Assembly (NCBI GenBank): GCA_016125355.1 | Contig: WGLX01000006.1 | Span: 1-37,883 of the forward strand | Direction of reading: 5' to 3' | DNA: 37,883 nucleotides | Origin: Actinomycetales bacterium | Lineage (GTDB): Bacteria > Actinomycetota > Actinomycetes > S36-B12 | Shown here: positions 1-8,413 of the stretch, in pieces | Layout: each line of letters begins with the position of its first letter | How positions within the stretch are numbered: position 1 is the stretch's first letter | Translations under genes and position numbers: made by a program | Notes under the pieces: generated by a model | The model's input: the letters and a program-made list of their open reading frames with translations, nothing else | What the model was told of the DNA's origin: nothing | The model's database searches: none

Positions 1-24
1 ATCCGTGCCACGAAGGGGGCGCAA

Positions 25-64
25 GAGAGCCCATTTCCTGCAAATTAGTAGGAAATGGGCTCTC
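25..64 (-). terminator. 15-bp perfect hairpin downstream of tRNA-Met
   Basis: Positions 25-39 and 50-64 are perfect inverted complements (arms GAGAGCCCATTTCCT / AGGAAATGGGCTCTC) around a 10-base A/T-rich loop at 40-49. Read on the minus strand it is the second hairpin after the tRNA-Met 3' end. There is no T-tract, so it may be a U-less terminator, an RNA-processing stem or a bidirectional barrier between this tRNA and whatever lies left of the window. Confidence 0.5.
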
Positions 65-65
65 C

Positions 66-94
66 CGAAAGTCATTGCGCTGCAACGACTTTCG
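66..94 (-). terminator. hairpin immediately after tRNA-Met
   Basis: Arms CGAAAGTC (66-73) and GACTTTCG (87-94), continued after one mismatch by TTGC (75-78) / GCAA (82-85) with a 3-base loop. It starts 6 bases past the mature tRNA 3' end on the minus strand, where a terminator or 3'-processing stem is expected. No U-run follows. Confidence 0.5.
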
Positions 95-99
95 AGCGG

Positions 100-173
100 T
101 GGGGCGGGTCGGGCTCGAACCGACGACGACCAGATTATGAGTCCGGGGCTCTAACCAGCTGAGCTACCGCCCC
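100..173 (-). tRNA. tRNA-Met (CAT anticodon)
   Basis: The minus strand folds as a full cloverleaf: acceptor GGGGCGG/CCGCCCC, D arm GCTC...GAGC, anticodon stem CCGGA/TCTGG with loop CTCATAA, T arm GTCGG-TTCGAGC-CCGAC, discriminator A at position 100. The anticodon is CAT. Bases after the discriminator are CCG, so the CCA end is not fully encoded. CAT is also used by the lysidine-modified tRNA-Ile2. The lack of three G-C pairs at the base of the anticodon stem argues against initiator tRNA. Elongator Met is my preferred reading. Confidence 0.88.
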
Positions 174-508
174 CGAGGCGTCCGGTCAGCCTATCCAGCC
201 GGCGCGGCAGGAGGGGCGCCAGACGCCGGGACGACCTTGTGCGCTTGTGACGACAAGGCTAGCCTCCCCTCACAGGGTGAGGATTCCCCCAAGGCCCGAT
301 CTTCCGGGCGTGCGCTCGCCGGTGCGGCATCCGGCGGAGCATCATCCACCGCCTACCGGCCTCCCGCATCGGGGAACGCCTCGGGTATCCAAGGCGCGTA
401 CGGGATGGCCGTCGCGAACCGCGGTTGTGGGGACCGGGGGCCGATCAGAGCAGTCCACGCATCTAGGAAGCGGAGGGCGGTGTCGTTGTCCTTTAGGGAA
501 GGACGCAC
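174..508 (+). promoter_or_regulatory. gene-free 335-bp region upstream of the cupredoxin-oxidase operon
   Basis: I find no credible gene here; the open frames have no start context and run into the next gene out of frame. Visible elements are a promoter-like pair TTGTGC (238-243) and TAGCCT (260-265) with a 16-bp spacer, a small inverted repeat CTTGT-GACG-ACAAG (244-257) over it, and a hairpin CCTCAC-AGG-GTGAGG (268-282). If that promoter is real the operon has a leader of about 235 nt. The ribosome binding site AAGGA lies at 499-503, five bases before the ATG at 509. I recognise no riboswitch consensus. Confidence 0.35.
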
Positions 509-1381
509 ATGAAACGACACGCACTCGCGGGCACGGTGACCGCGGCCGTCATGGTCGCCGCCGTCGCCGTGCCCGCACTCCCCGCCCAAGCGGCGGGGGC
601 GATCCCGGTCGTCGACATTGCCGTATCCGGCAACCAGGCGACCATCAGCCAGACGACCATGCGGCCAGGGGTCGTCGAGTTCCACGTCGGTGACACGTTC
701 CCGATCCCCGAGCAGTTCGGCGGTGGGACGGACACTATCTCGATCGTTCGCACGGATGCACTCGACCAGGTGATGGCGGCCCTGCCGGGCGCCTTCGGTG
801 AGGATCCGGCCGCGGCCGCGCAGGCCATGCGCACGGCCCACGCGCTGTCGACGTGGTACGGCGGAGGCCACAAGGGGGACGTCTGGCAGGTGTACCTGCC
901 CCCCGGCAACTACTACGCCCTCGGCGTGCAGTCCACGGTGATGCAGATGGCCCAGCCGGTCGCCTTCACCGTCGCGGGTCAACCCCGATCGGCGAACGTC
1001 CACGCCGTCCAGGCTGCGATCTGGGCCACAGGTCCCGTCGGGCAGAACCAGTTCCGGTACGCCCAACTAGGACGCCAGCCCGTGATGTGGTTCGCGTTCC
1101 GCAACAACGCGCATGAGATCCACTTCCTCGACCTCACGCCTGTGAAGCCGGGCACGACCACAGCCCAGGTGAAGAAGTCCTTCATGTCCGACAGTCAGGG
1201 ACCGCCGTCGTGGGTCGCGGGTGAGCCGTTCACCTTCGACGTGGTCTCGCCTGGTGTGAGGGTCGCGATCAAGCATTCGCTCGCGCCGGGGAAGTACCTC
1301 GCGGACTGCTTCATCCCGAGTGAGACCGATGGCATGCCACATGCGCTGATGGGCATGTACAAGCTGGTCATCATCAAGTAG
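509..1381 (+). CDS. secreted cupredoxin-domain protein
   Basis: 290 residues with a Sec-type signal peptide (basic MKRH, hydrophobic core, cleavage near AQA|A at about 28). The C-terminal third looks like a type-1 copper cupredoxin: His202 or His205 in NNAHEIHF, then GKYLADCFIPS...DGMPH...GM giving Cys267, His278 and Met283 as candidate ligands. The N-terminal half (30-160) is beta-rich by eye but lacks such a ligand set, so it may be a second, copper-free cupredoxin fold. The start is supported by AAGGA five bases upstream. It ends 10 bp before the multicopper oxidase, so the two are probably co-transcribed and this protein may be the oxidase's electron donor or copper carrier. The fold is inferred from the motif. 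Confidence 0.72.
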   Translation: MKRHALAGTVTAAVMVAAVAVPALPAQAAGAIPVVDIAVSGNQATISQTTMRPGVVEFHVGDTFPIPEQFGGGTDTISIVRTDALDQVMAALPGAFGEDPAAAAQAMRTAHALSTWYGGGHKGDVWQVYLPPGNYYALGVQSTVMQMAQPVAFTVAGQPRSANVHAVQAAIWATGPVGQNQFRYAQLGRQPVMWFAFRNNAHEIHFLDLTPVKPGTTTAQVKKSFMSDSQGPPSWVAGEPFTFDVVSPGVRVAIKHSLAPGKYLADCFIPSETDGMPHALMGMYKLVIIK

Positions 1382-1391
1382 CGGGTGGCGC

Positions 1392-2981
1392 ATGGAGCAT
1401 CGACGCTACGAGTCGGTCTCCGCAGCCGTCGCCCTGGTGACCGTCCTGGCGGCGGTGGCGTTCGTCGCGCTGCCGCCGTCAGGCGGGGGAGCCCATGCCG
1501 AGGGTCACTCGGCCAGCCATGGCGAGGCCTACGCGGCGGCCGCGAGGTCGTGCGCCGGGATCACGGGCGAGAAGCGCCGGGTGCAGTGTGAGGCGAGCCT
1601 CCTGCCGCCGGGCCATCCCATCTCGTCGATGGGCGTCCCCGATCTCGGCGGCGGACCCAAGGCCAGCGGCCGGCGCGTGAGCCTCGCGTCGCTGACCGGG
1701 CCGGCCGGGCAGCCGGACACCTCCTTCACGCTGGAAGCGGCCACCGGCCGGGCCCTGATCGGAGGCATCGACCAGGACGTGATGACCTTCAACGGGGTGA
1801 CGCCCGGTCCGACCCTGACCGTCCATCAAGGCGACCTGGTCGAGGTACGGCTCATCAACCGGGACATCACGCGCGGAGTGACGATCCACTGGCACGGCGT
1901 CGATGTCCCCGGCGGCGAGGACGGGGTGGCCGGAGTCACCCAGGATGCCGTGCTCCCCGGCGACGACTTCGTCTACCGGTTCGTCGTGCCGGACACCGGC
2001 ACGTACTGGTACCACTCGCACCAGTTCTCGGTGGACGAGGTCGGCAAGGGGCTCGTCGGGGCCCTCGTGGTGCTGCCGCGAGAAGCGCCGGCCGCTCCCC
2101 CGCCACCTGCGTCCGACACCGTCGCCGTCGTCCACACCTACGGGCCGGCCATCACCATCAACGGCTCTACAGGGCCTCCACCCCTCGCGGTTCCCGCGGG
2201 CGGCACCGCTCGCGTCCGGTTCGTCAACACCGACAACGGCCCCGTCACGGTGACCGCCTCCCAGCCGTTCCGCGTCGCCTCCATCGACGGGTCCGACGTC
2301 CATGCTCCCTCGAACCTGAGCGATACCTATGTGCTGGTGGCCGCCGGCGGGCGGGCCGACCTGGACGTGGACATCGGTGAGGCCAACGTCCGGGTCGGGC
2401 TGCTGACCGGTCCGTCCCTCGTCATCGGACCGAACCCCTCGACGGGCGCGCCACCCCTGGCCGCGACCCGGGCCTTCGACGCCCTGACCTACGGCACTCC
2501 CGACGTGACGCCGGAGGTGACGTTGGCAACGAGCCGGCCGCAGCGGACCTTCGACTACCGCGTCGGACTGCGTTTCGGCTACCTCGATGGGAAGAGGGGG
2601 AACTGGTTCACGATCAACGGACGGATCATCCCCCAGCAGCCCGTCTTCATCGTGCACCCCGGCGACGTCGTCGAATGGCGGATGTCGAACACCTCCCTCG
2701 TGCCCCATCCGATGCACCTGCACGGCCAGCACTGGCTGGTCGTCTCCCGGAACGGGGTGCCGTCCACCGGCTCACCGTGGTGGGTCGACTCCCTGGAGGT
2801 GGATCCCGGCGAGCGCTACGTCCTGCGCATGATCGCCGACAACCCCGGCGTGTGGATGTTCCACTGCCACAACCTGCCCCATGCCAACTCGGGCCTGATG
2901 ACCGTCCTGGCCTACGACAACGTCCGCAGCCCCTACCTCATGGGCCGCGTGAGCAGCGGGCTCATCAACCACCCGGAGTAG
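1392..2981 (+). CDS. multicopper oxidase (laccase-like)
   Basis: 529 residues. All four copper-binding motifs are intact: HWHG (166-169), WYHSH (206-210), HPMHLHG (439-445) and HCHNLPHANSGLM (491-503), with Cys492, His497 and Met503 for the type-1 site. This predicts one-electron oxidation of phenols or metal ions coupled to four-electron reduction of O2 outside the membrane. The N terminus has a hydrophobic export or anchor segment (about 9-28) followed by a His-containing stretch and two cysteines (54, 66) before the first cupredoxin domain. Three cupredoxin domains fit the length. The substrate (cuprous or manganous ion, phenolics) cannot be read from sequence. Second gene of the operon with the cupredoxin; its 3' end overlaps the convergent DUF3099 gene by 17 bp. 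Confidence 0.92.
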   Translation: MEHRRYESVSAAVALVTVLAAVAFVALPPSGGGAHAEGHSASHGEAYAAAARSCAGITGEKRRVQCEASLLPPGHPISSMGVPDLGGGPKASGRRVSLASLTGPAGQPDTSFTLEAATGRALIGGIDQDVMTFNGVTPGPTLTVHQGDLVEVRLINRDITRGVTIHWHGVDVPGGEDGVAGVTQDAVLPGDDFVYRFVVPDTGTYWYHSHQFSVDEVGKGLVGALVVLPREAPAAPPPPASDTVAVVHTYGPAITINGSTGPPPLAVPAGGTARVRFVNTDNGPVTVTASQPFRVASIDGSDVHAPSNLSDTYVLVAAGGRADLDVDIGEANVRVGLLTGPSLVIGPNPSTGAPPLAATRAFDALTYGTPDVTPEVTLATSRPQRTFDYRVGLRFGYLDGKRGNWFTINGRIIPQQPVFIVHPGDVVEWRMSNTSLVPHPMHLHGQHWLVVSRNGVPSTGSPWWVDSLEVDPGERYVLRMIADNPGVWMFHCHNLPHANSGLMTVLAYDNVRSPYLMGRVSSGLINHPE

Positions 2982-3306
2982 CGGGCGGCGCCGGCCGGTC
3001 GGACAGGGCGGGCCTGGTGGCCACCGGCACGGGCGTGCGGAAGCCTCCTGCACGCGGGTACGGCGCGTTCGCCGCCGTCACCGAGAAGAGGGACAGGGCG
3101 CCGGCCACGGCGATGAGGATCCCGCGCACGAGGAGAGGCAAGGGCGCGACGATGGCGATCACGAAGGCCGCGACCCGCGTCACCTGGATCGCCACGTAGG
3201 CCCTACGACGCCCGGCGACCTGCTCGCTTCGGCCGGGCCCCGCGGACGTGACCACCTGCACGTCGGCTTCCTGGGCCTGCTGGCGACCGGGCCGGTACAT
3301 GTGCAT
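2965..3306 (-). CDS. DUF3099 family membrane protein
   Basis: About 113 residues. A VQVVTSAGPGRSEQVAGRRR stretch precedes two closely spaced hydrophobic segments (VTRVAAFVIAIVAPLPLL and GILIAVAGALSLFSVTAANA). This is the layout I know for DUF3099, a small actinobacterial two-helix membrane family of unknown role. The tail is Pro/Ala-rich. I chose the ATG at 3306 because ACGGAG lies 9 bases upstream; a GTG at 3312, an ATG at 3300 and an in-frame ATG at 3342 are alternatives. It lies downstream of the amidase on the same strand and converges on the multicopper oxidase. Family call from memory of the pattern. Confidence 0.65.
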   Translation of the reverse strand: MHMYRPGRQQAQEADVQVVTSAGPGRSEQVAGRRRAYVAIQVTRVAAFVIAIVAPLPLLVRGILIAVAGALSLFSVTAANAPYPRAGGFRTPVPVATRPALSDRPAPPATPGG

Positions 3307-3384
3307 GCCCACATGCTCCGTCCATCCGACCGATCCCGCCACTCCAGATGCGCGCCCGCCTCATCTCGGGCGGCGACCCAGGAC

Positions 3385-4734
3385 TCAGCCGATCGGCGCG
3401 GTGCGCTCCCACGGGTTGAGGGACTGCAGGACGGCGGCCACGGACAGGAGCAGGGCCTCGTCGCCGGGGCGGCCCACCAGCTGGGCCGCGATCGGAATGC
3501 CGGCCCTCGGGTGCACGCCCATCGGCACGACCATGGCCGGGAAGCCGGCCAAGTTCCACGGGGCGGCGTACGGGGCGAACCGGATGTTGCTCACCAGGTT
3601 CGCTGCCCAGGATCGCTCGTGCCAGGCAAGGGCTCGGGGAGGCGGCGCGGCGAGCGCCGGCGTGATCAGCAGATCGTGACCGGCGAGGAGGCTCTCGGCG
3701 GTGGCGAGCCACAGCCGGCGGGGACCTTCGCTCAGCGCCTTGGTGCCGAGCAGTGCTCGCCCGATGGCCGCATGGATCCGGGTCCGGGGCTCGAGCCGGG
3801 CGCGCGGGACCGAGGCTGCATCCAGCGCCGTTCCCGCGAACCAGCGGGACATCGCCGCCAGCGCAGCGGCCGTCACCCCGATGTCCGAGGCACCGGGCTC
3901 GGTCCGCGTGACCCGGTGACCCTGCGATGCCAGCATCGACGCGGCGCGCGTGGCGGCCCGGCCCATGTCAACGTCGAGCTCCACGCCGGTCGCCGGCGGC
4001 GTCAGGGAGACGGCGACGCTGAGCGAGCGATGCGGCTCGGTCACCTCGGCGAGCTCCGGACGCTCAGCCATCACCGACAGGAGCAGGGCCACATCCTCGA
4101 CGGTCGTGCCCATCGGCCCGTTCTCACTCATCCCGAACCAGTCGTTGACACCAAGCTCGGCCGGGATCACGCCAAGGCCAGGCTTCAGCCCGACGATGCC
4201 CGTGGCGGCTGCGGGGATGCGGATGCTGCCCATGCCATCCGCCGCATGGGCCACCGGGACCATGCCCGCCGCCACCGCGGCGGCGGAACCCCCGCTGGAG
4301 CCGCCCGGCGAGAGCTCGCGGTTCCAGGGATTGCGGGTGATGGCCGTCGCCGTGTCCGTGGTGCCGAAGGTGCACAGCTCCGGCACGGCCGTGATGCCCA
4401 CGGGGATCGCACCCGCCGCCCTCAGCCGGGCGACGATGGGGTGGTCCTTGGGCTGGGGAGCGTGACTGGTGGCGAGGGAGCCGACCCGCATGGGCATGCC
4501 CGCGACGGGAACGGTGTCCTTGATCGCCACCGGGACACCCGCGAGGACCCCGGTCGATCGCGTAGCGCGGGCCTCGGCCACCGGGTCCGGGAGGAGGGCG
4601 ACGAAGGCATTCAGGCCCGGATCACGCTCGCGGATCCGGTCGAGGGCCTCGGTGACGACGGCGTCCGGGGTCGTACGGCCGTCCCGCACGTCGGAGGCGA
4701 TGGCCTCGGCCGTCCACTGCCCGCTCCACGTCAT
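3385..4734 (-). CDS. amidase-signature family hydrolase
   Basis: 449 residues covering one whole amidase-signature domain. The Ser-cisSer-Lys triad is visible: Lys72 in GVPVAIKDTVP, cis-Ser146 in GGSSGGSAAA and nucleophile Ser170 in DGMGSIRIPA. The family hydrolyses C-N bonds of carboxamides; relatives include 6-aminohexanoate-cyclic-dimer hydrolase and GatA. It lacks a GatB/GatC neighbourhood and is short for GatA, so a catabolic or detoxifying amidase is likelier; the substrate is unknown. No signal peptide. Upstream, CAGGAT sits six bases before the ATG, the spacing expected of a leaderless -10 element. Confidence 0.88.
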   Translation of the reverse strand: MTWSGQWTAEAIASDVRDGRTTPDAVVTEALDRIRERDPGLNAFVALLPDPVAEARATRSTGVLAGVPVAIKDTVPVAGMPMRVGSLATSHAPQPKDHPIVARLRAAGAIPVGITAVPELCTFGTTDTATAITRNPWNRELSPGGSSGGSAAAVAAGMVPVAHAADGMGSIRIPAAATGIVGLKPGLGVIPAELGVNDWFGMSENGPMGTTVEDVALLLSVMAERPELAEVTEPHRSLSVAVSLTPPATGVELDVDMGRAATRAASMLASQGHRVTRTEPGASDIGVTAAALAAMSRWFAGTALDAASVPRARLEPRTRIHAAIGRALLGTKALSEGPRRLWLATAESLLAGHDLLITPALAAPPPRALAWHERSWAANLVSNIRFAPYAAPWNLAGFPAMVVPMGVHPRAGIPIAAQLVGRPGDEALLLSVAAVLQSLNPWERTAPIG

Positions 4735-4785
4735 GCCCCCATCCTGACGCCGACGGGACCGCTTTGCGCGATATTGCGGTCAGGC

Positions 4786-5217
4786 TCAGGGGGCGGCAGG
4801 CAGCAGGGGCTCGACCTGCCCAGCGAGCACGGGCTCGGGCTGGGCGCCCACGACCCGGCCGACCACCTGCCCGTCCTTCAGCATGACCAGCGTCGGGATC
4901 GAGCTCGCGTCGTACTGGCGGGCCACCATGGGGTTGTCGTCGACGTTGACCTTGACGACCTTGAGGCGTCCGGCATAGCGGCCGGCCAGCCGCTCGAGCA
5001 CGGGCGCGACCATGCGGCACGGTCCGCACCACGGCGCCCACAGGTCGACGAGGACGAGGGCGGACGTGTCGACGGCGGACGGGAAGCTGGCATCCGTGGC
5101 GTCGGCGATCCAGGGCAGGTCCTTCTTGCACGAGGCGCATCGGGGCCGACCGGACGCGACGTCAGGAACCCGGTTCTTGGTCGAGCACGATGGGCAGGCG
5201 ACAACGCGTGAGGACAT
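4786..5217 (-). CDS. thioredoxin with N-terminal zinc ribbon (TrxC type)
   Basis: 143 residues. An N-terminal zinc ribbon (CPSC at 8-11, CASC at 27-30) precedes a complete thioredoxin domain with active site WCGPC (63-67) and the cis-Pro loop SIPTLV. This is the thioredoxin-2 architecture: a cytoplasmic dithiol reductant whose ribbon tunes redox properties. The start at 5217 places the ribbon at residue 8; further upstream in-frame sequence does not look coding. It is divergent from the DUF167 gene (64 bp between starts) and 51 bp upstream of the amidase. Confidence 0.9.
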   Translation of the reverse strand: MSSRVVACPSCSTKNRVPDVASGRPRCASCKKDLPWIADATDASFPSAVDTSALVLVDLWAPWCGPCRMVAPVLERLAGRYAGRLKVVKVNVDDNPMVARQYDASSIPTLVMLKDGQVVGRVVGAQPEPVLAGQVEPLLPAAP

Positions 5218-5281
5218 GCCCAGCACAACGCGACTCCGAGCCGACTTGTTCCCGCACGGCCGCCTGGCACCACAATGGCGC

Positions 5282-5575
5282 ATGCCGTCGATCCGCATTC
5301 CCGTGCGCGTGAAGCCCGGCTCCTCCCGGGCGCGCGTCGGCGGCCGCTACGGCGACGACCAGCTCGTCGTCGCCGTCAACGCCCCGCCCGTCGAAGGTGC
5401 CGCCAATGACGCGGTGATCAAGGCGGTGGCCTCGGCCCTGGGACTGCGACCGCGCCAGGTGTCCATCGCGTCCGGGCACACCTCCCGGAGCAAGGTCCTC
5501 CAGGCTGAGCTGGACGCCGATGCGGACAGAGTGCGGATCGCCGAGAGGCTGGACGCGCTGCTGGGGGGCGGCTGA
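5282..5575 (+). CDS. DUF167 / YggU family protein
   Basis: 97 residues, the usual length for this family. Diagnostic stretches are IPVRVKPGSSR at the start, VAVNAPPVEGAAN in the middle and VSIASGHTSRSKV near the end, matching the YggU/DUF167 alpha-beta fold. Its biochemical role is not established. The ATG at 5282 gives the family's normal N terminus; CACAAT lies five bases before it, so a leaderless transcript is possible. Confidence 0.88.
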   Translation: MPSIRIPVRVKPGSSRARVGGRYGDDQLVVAVNAPPVEGAANDAVIKAVASALGLRPRQVSIASGHTSRSKVLQAELDADADRVRIAERLDALLGGG

Positions 5576-5605
5576 CCCCGCGGCCAGCGGCCCTCTAGCC
5601 CGGCG

Positions 5606-6856
5606 CTACTTCTTCTTGGCGGCCGTGATCGTGATGACGTAGTTGCTCGACGACGGCACGAGGCTGCCGTTGGTGCCCAAGGTCGAAGCCGTCACCGTGC
5701 AGGTCCCGGCACTCAGGACGGTCAGGGTGTCGCCGTTGATCGTGCACGGGCCGTCCGTCGACAGCGTGACGGGAGACCCCGACGTCGAGGCAGCGGAGAG
5801 CTGCAGCCCGGACCCCGCGGGCAGCGAGCCCACCGGTCCCGGCGGCCACGCTCCGGACCCCGCAGGGACGACGGTCGGGACGTCGGCGGTCGGCGCGGGC
5901 TGCACGTTGACCACCTGGTTGTCACGCCCGTTGATGGCGAAGTTGCCCGTCGAGAACGACACGTTGACGGTCTGCACCCCGGTCTGCGTGGGCGTCCACA
6001 TCGTCGAGCCGACGCCATTGGTGGCTCCCCAGACGCTGTTCACGGGGAAGGAGCCGCCCATCGGGTAGAAGGTGAAGCCGTCGATGTTGAGACTGAACGC
6101 CGCGCTGCCATCGGGGGTGCCCGCCGCAGTGACCGCGTCGAGCTGCGCCGCCTGTCCCACGTACAAGGTCGTAGGCATGCGGATCGACACCGTCTGACCG
6201 GAGCCGACCGCAGGCGCCTGGGTGGTGCTCGTCGACGCCGAGAACGCGCCGGTCGATGGCGCGAACGTGGCGGTCAGCACGACACCCGCTGCGGACGGCG
6301 TGTAGAGCAGGTTGGCCACCGACTGCCCGACGGCCGAGCCGGGGGTCAGGGCGCCGCTCGCCACCACGTGGCCGTACTGGTCGGTGACGGTCACCGTCCC
6401 GCTCGGGGCAATCGATCCGGCCAAGGACGAGACGTTGACGACGATCGTCGTGGCGACACCCGATGCCAGCTCGCCGGCGACCAGGAGCTGGGTGCTCGTG
6501 GGCATGGCGGCGACCGCCACCGTCGTCGAGCCCGCGGCCGCGGCGGTGCCGGCGGCGGTGACCGTCCACGTGCCCGCCTGGCTCGGCGTCCACGGCAGGG
6601 AGGCGAACCCGACGCTGTTGACGACGGTCTGGCCGCTGGTGCTGGTGCCGTCCGGGGCGGTGAGGGTGAGGGTGGCCACCTGGCCCTTCAGCCGTGGAGC
6701 CTTGAGGACGACGGTCTCCTGCACCCCGACCACTCCGTTGGGCGTGGCGACCCACGTGGCCCCACTGAGCGCACCCGCCGCATGGGCAGCAGGCGCCACT
6801 CCCATCACGACGGCTCCTGCGAGCGCGGCGACGGCAAATCGGACAACGGATCGCAT
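5606..6856 (-). CDS. secreted Ser/Thr/Ala-rich protein with Ig-like repeats
   Basis: 416 residues with a signal peptide (MRSVVRF, hydrophobic core, cleavage near AHA|A at about 26). The mature part is a string of beta-sandwich-like segments of roughly 90-100 residues, each ending in a Trp-Thr-Pro or similar phrase (PWTPSQAGTWTVTA, YTPSAAGVVLTA, MWTPTQTGVQTVNV). The final part resembles bacterial Ig-like or autotransporter-adhesin modules with a disulphide pair (GPCTINGD...AGTCTVTAS). It ends in KKK with no LPXTG or C-terminal helix, so it is probably released or loosely wall-bound. Function unknown. RBS GGGAGG lies six bases before the ATG. Confidence 0.75.
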   Translation of the reverse strand: MRSVVRFAVAALAGAVVMGVAPAAHAAGALSGATWVATPNGVVGVQETVVLKAPRLKGQVATLTLTAPDGTSTSGQTVVNSVGFASLPWTPSQAGTWTVTAAGTAAAAGSTTVAVAAMPTSTQLLVAGELASGVATTIVVNVSSLAGSIAPSGTVTVTDQYGHVVASGALTPGSAVGQSVANLLYTPSAAGVVLTATFAPSTGAFSASTSTTQAPAVGSGQTVSIRMPTTLYVGQAAQLDAVTAAGTPDGSAAFSLNIDGFTFYPMGGSFPVNSVWGATNGVGSTMWTPTQTGVQTVNVSFSTGNFAINGRDNQVVNVQPAPTADVPTVVPAGSGAWPPGPVGSLPAGSGLQLSAASTSGSPVTLSTDGPCTINGDTLTVLSAGTCTVTASTLGTNGSLVPSSSNYVITITAAKKK

Positions 6857-7003
6857 GACGGCCTCCCTTTCCTACGGCCGAGGCTAGCGCCGTAAATGCC
6901 ACGAAGCGAACGAATGGGTACTTCTGGGGCGGCTCGGTGGGCGGTATCGGGCAGCCCCATCCGTCACTCGAGCCACCATGTGTATCGGCCCGACTCGGGT
7001 CCG

Positions 7004-8413
7004 CTAGCGGTTCCCCTCCGTCGACACGGGCACCCCCGCACGGATCACCTGGCGCAGCTTGCCGCTCCTGGGGTCCTGCTCGGGGGCCTTGTCGTCCGGC
7101 TCCACCGCGACGTCCGCGACGCCGTGCGATCCGAGGAAGGCCCGCACCCGCTCCTCGACCAAGGGCCACACGTCGGACCGCGAGTACCCCTGCTCCACGT
7201 CGATGCGGACCGTGAGCGCATGCGGCCCGGTACCGATCGCCTGGAAGCGACGCAGCCCCGGGGTCTCCTCGATCGCCGAGCCGAGCGCCAGGGGCAGGAT
7301 CGCCACGGGTCGATGATCGGGGCGCTCGAAGGTGAGGACGTCGTTGGTACGTCCCTCGACGGTCACGACCGGGAACGGGCTGCCGCAGGTGCAGGGGGCC
7401 CGCTCCAGGGTGACCCGGTCGCCGAGGTCGTACCGGATGATCGGCTGGATGCGATTGGCCAGGTTCGAGACCAGGACTGTCGCGGACTCCTCGCCCACCG
7501 GAACCGGCCGCCGATCCTCGTCCACGGGCTCGAACGTGTACCAATCCGTGTTGACGTGCAGTCGGCCATCGATGCATTGCAAGGAGAGCGCGGGGACCTC
7601 GGTCGCGGCGTAGCCCTCGACCAGCGGAGCGCCGAACGTGCCCACGATCTCCCGCCGCGCCACGTCGGACATCAGCTCACCCGCGCACAGCAGGTAGAGC
7701 GGCTCGATGTGCAGGCGACCCGCGCGTTGCTCCGCCGCCAGCATCGCCAGCGCGCTGGGGTAGCCGCTGACGAACGTCGGCTGGAACGCGTTGAGCTCCC
7801 CGACGATCTCCTCGACCGGGCGCAGCACGGAGATCGAGCGCGTGCGGTCAGCGACGAGCGGGCTCACCCGCCGCGCGCTCTCCGCCATCACCGCCGCTCC
7901 GTAGTGCCCGCCGGTGGCGTACACGGCCGCGGAACGCAGCCCGCGACGGAGGACCTTCCCCAGGTCGAGGCGCGTGTACAGCGGCTGCGGCCTCGTCGGC
8001 CCGAGGACCTGGAGAACGCGCCAGGACGTTGGGTCATGCAGGATGATCGCCGGCTCGCCCGTCGTCCCGGAGGTCGTCATCACCCGGTAGCGACCGAGAT
8101 ACGGCACCCCGACCAGATCGAGGTTCGGCAGGAAGTCCCTCCGCAGCCCCTGCAACGTGACCGCCGGATCAGTGACCCAGTCGTCGAACTCGGACATGAG
8201 GGTGCGCTTGTCCACGGGGGGAAGGACGAGCAGGTCGTCGACGTCCGCCGGCAGCCCCCGGTACCACCGACGGTAGAACGGGGAAGCCGTCCGCGCGTAC
8301 CGGATGAGATCCCTCAGCCTCCGCCGCTGCAGGCGTGCGATGGCCGCCGGGCTGGCATGGCTGGTCCGCAGGGTCTCCAGGATCGTGGTGGGCAACGCCG
8401 CGTTCGCATGCAT
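7004..8413 (-). CDS. PaaK/CapK-like adenylate-forming enzyme
   Basis: 469 residues of the ANL superfamily. Visible motifs are the P-loop-like TSGTTGEP (114-121), GYAATEVP (the YGxTE adenine-binding region), RYDLGDRV (ribose-binding Asp), and a CTCGSPFP pair of cysteines as found in phenylacetate-CoA ligase and CapK relatives. It should activate a carboxylate as its acyl-AMP and perhaps load it on CoA. No carrier-protein domain and no paa or capsule genes are nearby, so the substrate is open. The start at 8413 is supported by GAGGTG upstream; the in-frame sequence further upstream does not look coding. Divergent from tspO. Confidence 0.82.
   Translation of the reverse strand: MHANAALPTTILETLRTSHASPAAIARLQRRRLRDLIRYARTASPFYRRWYRGLPADVDDLLVLPPVDKRTLMSEFDDWVTDPAVTLQGLRRDFLPNLDLVGVPYLGRYRVMTTSGTTGEPAIILHDPTSWRVLQVLGPTRPQPLYTRLDLGKVLRRGLRSAAVYATGGHYGAAVMAESARRVSPLVADRTRSISVLRPVEEIVGELNAFQPTFVSGYPSALAMLAAEQRAGRLHIEPLYLLCAGELMSDVARREIVGTFGAPLVEGYAATEVPALSLQCIDGRLHVNTDWYTFEPVDEDRRPVPVGEESATVLVSNLANRIQPIIRYDLGDRVTLERAPCTCGSPFPVVTVEGRTNDVLTFERPDHRPVAILPLALGSAIEETPGLRRFQAIGTGPHALTVRIDVEQGYSRSDVWPLVEERVRAFLGSHGVADVAVEPDDKAPEQDPRSGKLRQVIRAGVPVSTEGNR

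Noticed and set aside
100-173. Initiator tRNA-Met or tRNA-Ile2 instead of elongator tRNA-Met
   Set aside because: The anticodon stem lacks the three G-C pairs of initiator tRNA. The Ile2 option cannot be fully excluded without identity-element comparison, so it is kept only as an alternative.
174-508. A riboswitch (TPP, cobalamin, c-di-AMP, glycine) in the leader of the cupredoxin operon
   Set aside because: None of the conserved core strings I know for these classes is present; only a small hairpin and promoter-like boxes are visible.
3385-4734. GatA subunit of the tRNA amidotransferase
   Set aside because: Shorter than usual GatA, no gatB/gatC beside it, and the neighbourhood is unrelated to translation.
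3301-5211. A 636-codon plus-strand frame opposite the amidase and thioredoxin
   Set aside because: Low-complexity antisense product; the amidase and thioredoxin on the other strand have intact active sites.
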